Shown: positions 60,001-64,000 of the stretch, piece by piece
Layout of the letters: each line of letters opens with the position of its first letter
Numbering within the stretch: the stretch's first letter is position 1
NCBI RefSeq assembly: GCF_008831285.2
Contig: NC_045145.1
Span: 1,550,001 to 1,614,000 of the forward strand
DNA length: 64,000 nt
Origin: Nymphaea colorata
Lineage: Eukaryota > Streptophyta > Magnoliopsida > Nymphaeales > Nymphaeaceae
Direction of reading: 5' to 3'
Made by a program: the position numbers and the translations under genes
Notes under the pieces: model-generated
The model's input: only the letters and a program-made list of their open reading frames with translations
What the model was told of the DNA's origin: nothing
The model's database searches: none

Positions 60001-63000
60001 TGCTTGTTCTCCCCTACCATATTTTTCTGTCCGCAACATAGTACTCAAAATGCAGTTAAATATCAGGCACCTCAATCTTCAAAATTGCCAAATCTCTTGG
60101 AGTCCAAGATTTGCTAACTGTCCAAGATGCTGATAATGCTAACACAAGGTGTTGAATTGTCAATCCTATTGATTGTTCAACTATTTGTAGAAAATAATAA
60201 TACATCCTAATAAAAAATTCTCTTCGACATGCACACTTGAAACAAGACATGAAAGGGGTGACAACATCAACACACAATCGAAGTCTTGCCAGACCTCCAC
60301 ACACCTTTGCTTCACCACCATGCATGCATGGATGCATGGTTTTCTGTATGACACATCATCATGTCACACAAATACTGATTAATGGCTCATGTTGGCTTGT
60401 AGATGAACTTTCAACTTCAAAAATGGCACTATACATTGATGCATAGGAAGAGGTGAAAAAAATGCCCCTAATCCCTTCCTTCACAACCCCTTCAATTGGC
60501 TACCAATTTTAATGAGAAATACAATGCATGCAGAATCAGGGATCAAATCTTTATAGATCATCCTATTGCCTCCTTGTTCTACTGCACCATCAATAATATG
60601 AAGACAGGTAGAGTCTCCTCCACAAAAAAAGCGTATTCAAGTGTCCTAGGCACTCAAAAGAGAAAGGGGCTAGCCTTTTCAATAAATAAGAGGCTTGAAG
60701 TGAGAAACAAAACAAAGTGAAGATACCGATGTAGAAGGAGTAGCGGCAAATATAGATGACTATACAACTCCAGTGTACACATGCATCCTTATATACCTAG
60801 GTAAAGCCATGACATGTGCAACTAACATACATGCATTTAAATAGAATCACAAGCTCAATGAAGAGAACATGACAGTTAACAATCAAACTACAACTACTTT
60901 AACTAGGACTCAAACAAGCATGGAATTCTGAACCACGAGCACTACTCTAAACCACGTCCCCACTATACTAAACTACAACTAAGAAGGCAAGAAGAAATTA
61001 CAATTTTAAATCAAACTTTCATGCATCTCGAACTAGATCAAAACATCAAGAAAAATCAATTTAAAATGTGTTCTTCACAAGAAAAAACATAAATTTCATA
61101 ACGACAACAAAATGGATTCATGTTGGACTAAGAGAAACTCGAATGGCTGTACAAAAAATGTTGAAGGATATGCACAAAGGATATTCAAGCCCTTCGCTCC
61201 CTCCCTCTCTCTCCCTCTCTCATGTATAAGCCCCAACTTAATCTCTCTCTCTTATATATGTAAGCCGATGTGAATATGCCAACATATATAACAGTCAAGA
61301 AGAATACTTTTGTGTATATAGACAAGGTAGTGTGTTAAGTTCTAAACTATTTCATTGCATTTATGAAGTGCCCGTGCATTTCATTTTCTTGCTTCGTTAT
61401 TAGTTTGAGCCGTCCCCAACTTCTACAATAATATAAGCAATTCTGTGACTGGGTCCCCTGGGATTGGATTCTTCTAGAGATAAGTTGGATAAGAAAATAT
61501 GTATGCGGAAACTTACATGTGAAGGATCCAATGGGGAGTTTTGTGTTTGCTCCTCCCTTTTGAAAGATGAACAATGAGTCCCTTGTTACGATCTGAAGTT
61601 TTTTCTTTGATTGTCTCTTATAGTCACTTTTGTCCTAAAATTAATTGATTTTCTGCAGATCAAGTACTTCCTGTGCCGTGCTTCACTTTCTCCTTCTTAA
61701 TTCTTTTTTGTTTTTTTTTAAACATTTCAATTGGAGATTGGCCTCAGATAAGTTCATTTATGTATTATACTTGGATTTATGTTGATGCTAGCTTCTAACT
61801 AGTTTAACAAGAGTGGTTAATGTTGAATTGAGATGGATATTTCTCTTTAAATGAAGTTTCTTAATGATAAGTGAATGTGAATGTTTTACTTTAGTGCTTT
61901 ATTTTAGTGCATTTGCACTCAGACAACACTTTTTCCCATGTGTTTTACTCCCTTTTGCATTTCCTGCCTGATAAGCTAAAAAGAAGAAATTGATTTTTCT
62001 GTCTCATTTCCTGAGTTTTCCATATCATATTTCATTACGGCTGCTTCATGACATTAAGGGAATGGAATATATAAATAAAATGAGATTTTTCACTGGGAGT
62101 TCAAAGATTCATATAATGATCCTGAATGAAAGTGGAAAAATAAAAATAAAAAACATGTATAAACTGGATCACCATTTTATTTAATTCATGGGATTATGCT
62201 TACTTGATCATCCATAACATTTACATAATATGAAAATCTGGAGTTATTTCCTTTCAAATGTTATTTCCTTGTATTTTTGCTATTAAGATGCTCAAGCTTG
62301 GGCCTTCAATGCCAATGGCACCTATTCTCAAGTTGGTTGCTAAATACTTTTATCTGTTTAATTATATTTGGGTCTGCCTCTTGTAGTTCTTAGTATTTAC
62401 TTCAAATTGTATGTTCTTTAGGTTTTATCCTCCTATCTTCTCCTTGCTCCAAATATTGGTTAGATTTGTTTATATAATTCACGATTATCTAGCATTTGCA
62501 GTTAGGACTGATGGCCTAATTTTGCTGATGCCTGGTCAAATTTGTCATGAGAAAGAAATTACTATTTTTGCGTTGGTAAAGAAATTAACATAAATACACA
62601 TGAGGCATTGAAACAGACTACAAAAACTGAAAAGCCACCCTCTTTTATGGGATCATAGCAGCAAATTCGGATGAAAGCCTTGGTGCAATTGAAGAGGGCC
62701 TATTTGATCTTGTCTTGTAACAGTTTTGCTGCCCATTTACCAGTGCCATAGAGGGTATGTTCCAAATAGTCCATAACATGTTTGAAGCTCATAGTTATGA
62801 TGTTATAAGTCAACTAGCATAAATTTTGTAACGTCCATTGGGTTTGATCTGCACATATTAAGTGGTATACCTTTTTTTTCTTGCTTAGTTGTATAAGCTC
62901 AGATGTAGGGGAAATATACAGTACTAATTGGTTGATAATGACCCACGAGTATCTAAACTTCTAAAGTGTTGGCAAAAACTTTGTTATGAAACTATTCTTA

Positions 63001-64000
63001 AGTCCTTCCAGAATCCAAACATGTGGAGTGCTATATAAACTATTAATGAGCCAATAAATGACAACAGCATTATTTTATTATTTGAAGGAACTAAAATTGA
63101 GAAAAGAAAAAGTGACTCTTTGAACTTTGAATTTGAAGCATTATTTTATTATTTTTTTGTTTGTCCTCAATGATGACAATCTATGGATTCACCTATATAA
63201 ACACCGGTTAAGGTTGCAAAATGAGAGCTTGAATATTGCTTGTGAATAATCAAAGGAATATCACAGGTATTTTCAATTGCTGTTAAAGCATGAATTTTTC
63301 CTTAGTGAACAAGTACAAGAAAAGGTATTGTCTACCGACGTCAGTTTGAGTGGAAAATTCATGCCACTAAACAAGGTCATGGTGACAACATGCGAGTACT
63401 TTCTTCTTTCACTAAGTTGTAGGATGAAATGACTTTCTTTGTTTCTTCAAATATTTTCACAAAACTTTTTAAAACTGAGTTTGAGAAAAATCTGAAAATT
63501 TTTAGAATTTGGAGGACAATTCATCTTAGGTCAATTTGAAAATTACCTTAAAATTGAAGAAATTGTTCACAACAAACATGTGGTTGTACTCAACAAAATG
63601 GGCATGTAGAAGTAAAACACAAGCACATAATGCAAACTCTTTGAACATTTTTATTTGATGTTTAGAAAATCCTTGTGTTTTACTTGGGTATACCTAAATC
63701 AAACAGATATAGTTGTTGTTATCCCTAGAATAGCAAATTATATGTTTCTTAATGATAGTTTTCTTGGTAAGGGAAAAATTTATGATGATGTTCCTAAAGA
63801 AGACAATGAATATGTATTTCTTTACAAAGAAGATGCTTTAGCTGAGAATTATGATGATAGATGTTGTATAATCTGATATGCCTAGTCTTTATACTCTTGA
63901 ACTAAACTACCATCTGTAATAAAATCCACTGACCTTAATTCCCCTTAGGTCATTATCTATTTCAGAGGAAGTTAAAAAGCTAGTAAAGACGTCAACAGCC
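60001..64000. other. AT-rich terminal stretch, no gene recognised
   Basis: A CT-rich run lies at 61196-61250. Short open frames such as 60496-60720 and 63655-63876 match no family I know; the latter lies in AT-rich sequence. A stretch at about 62650-62700 reads IIAANSDESLGAIEEGLFDL but is closed on both sides. No RNA gene or delimited mobile element could be supported. Confidence 0.35.

Noticed and set aside
63655-63876. Small protein ending in Cys-Cys-Ile-Ile, resembling a prenylation box
   Set aside because: Short, AT-rich and without family or neighbouring exons; a four-residue ending is too weak as evidence.
1-64000. tRNA or rRNA genes
   Set aside because: I saw no cloverleaf with A and B boxes and no ribosomal sequence; a dedicated scan would be needed to exclude a degenerate copy.

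Overview
This is nuclear DNA from a flowering plant. It carries Ty3/gypsy, Ty1/copia and probable LINE remnants, a long AT-rich satellite array, TA and GA microsatellites, a cluster of non-RD LRR receptor kinases (Xa21/FLS2/EFR type, LRR-XII) and an orphan exon of a CYP84A-like (ferulate 5-hydroxylase) P450. The sequence does not identify the species. No gene in the window reads as clearly intact; most coding matter is decayed transposon or pseudogene.

Layout. 1-1910: 3' part of a chromovirus-type Ty3/gypsy pol (RNase H, integrase, chromodomain) with stops, followed from 1911 by its probable 3' LTR. 3739-7299: a Tat/Ogre-lineage Ty3/gypsy pol (protease, RT, degenerate RNase H, second archaeal-type RNase H, start of integrase), cut off at its 3' end by satellite DNA. 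7300-21318: about 8.8 copies of a 1.59-kb satellite unit, running into a 100-N gap (21319-21418). Each unit is itself built of roughly 115-bp diverged monomers in a direct block and an inverted block.

21419-47002: three tandem minus-strand copies of an LRR-XII receptor kinase gene (21723-25900, 36907-41660, 42193-47002) plus a kinase-exon scrap (about 32860-33062). All share one intron position in the kinase activation segment, and each carries its own lesions: nonsense codons, frameshifts, a duplicated LRR block, a duplicated ATP-binding segment, or altered DFG motifs. Their upstream regions are also duplicated: 25901-29130 matches 47003-50150, and a small inverted promoter copy lies at 28020-28210. 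A separate 1.52-kb tandem duplication occupies 29549-32590.

47003-64000 is mostly intergenic. It holds the CYP84A-like exon (51771-51918), a copia RNase H remnant (52930-53250, minus), a 5'-truncated copia element with a probable 3' LTR (55728-57195, minus), a GC-rich possible LINE ORF1 remnant (57270-57800) and long AT-rich stretches in which I recognise no gene.

The least ordinary structure is the satellite, a higher-order repeat with internal strand switching abutting a truncated retroelement. The receptor cluster shows different inactivating paths in sister copies.
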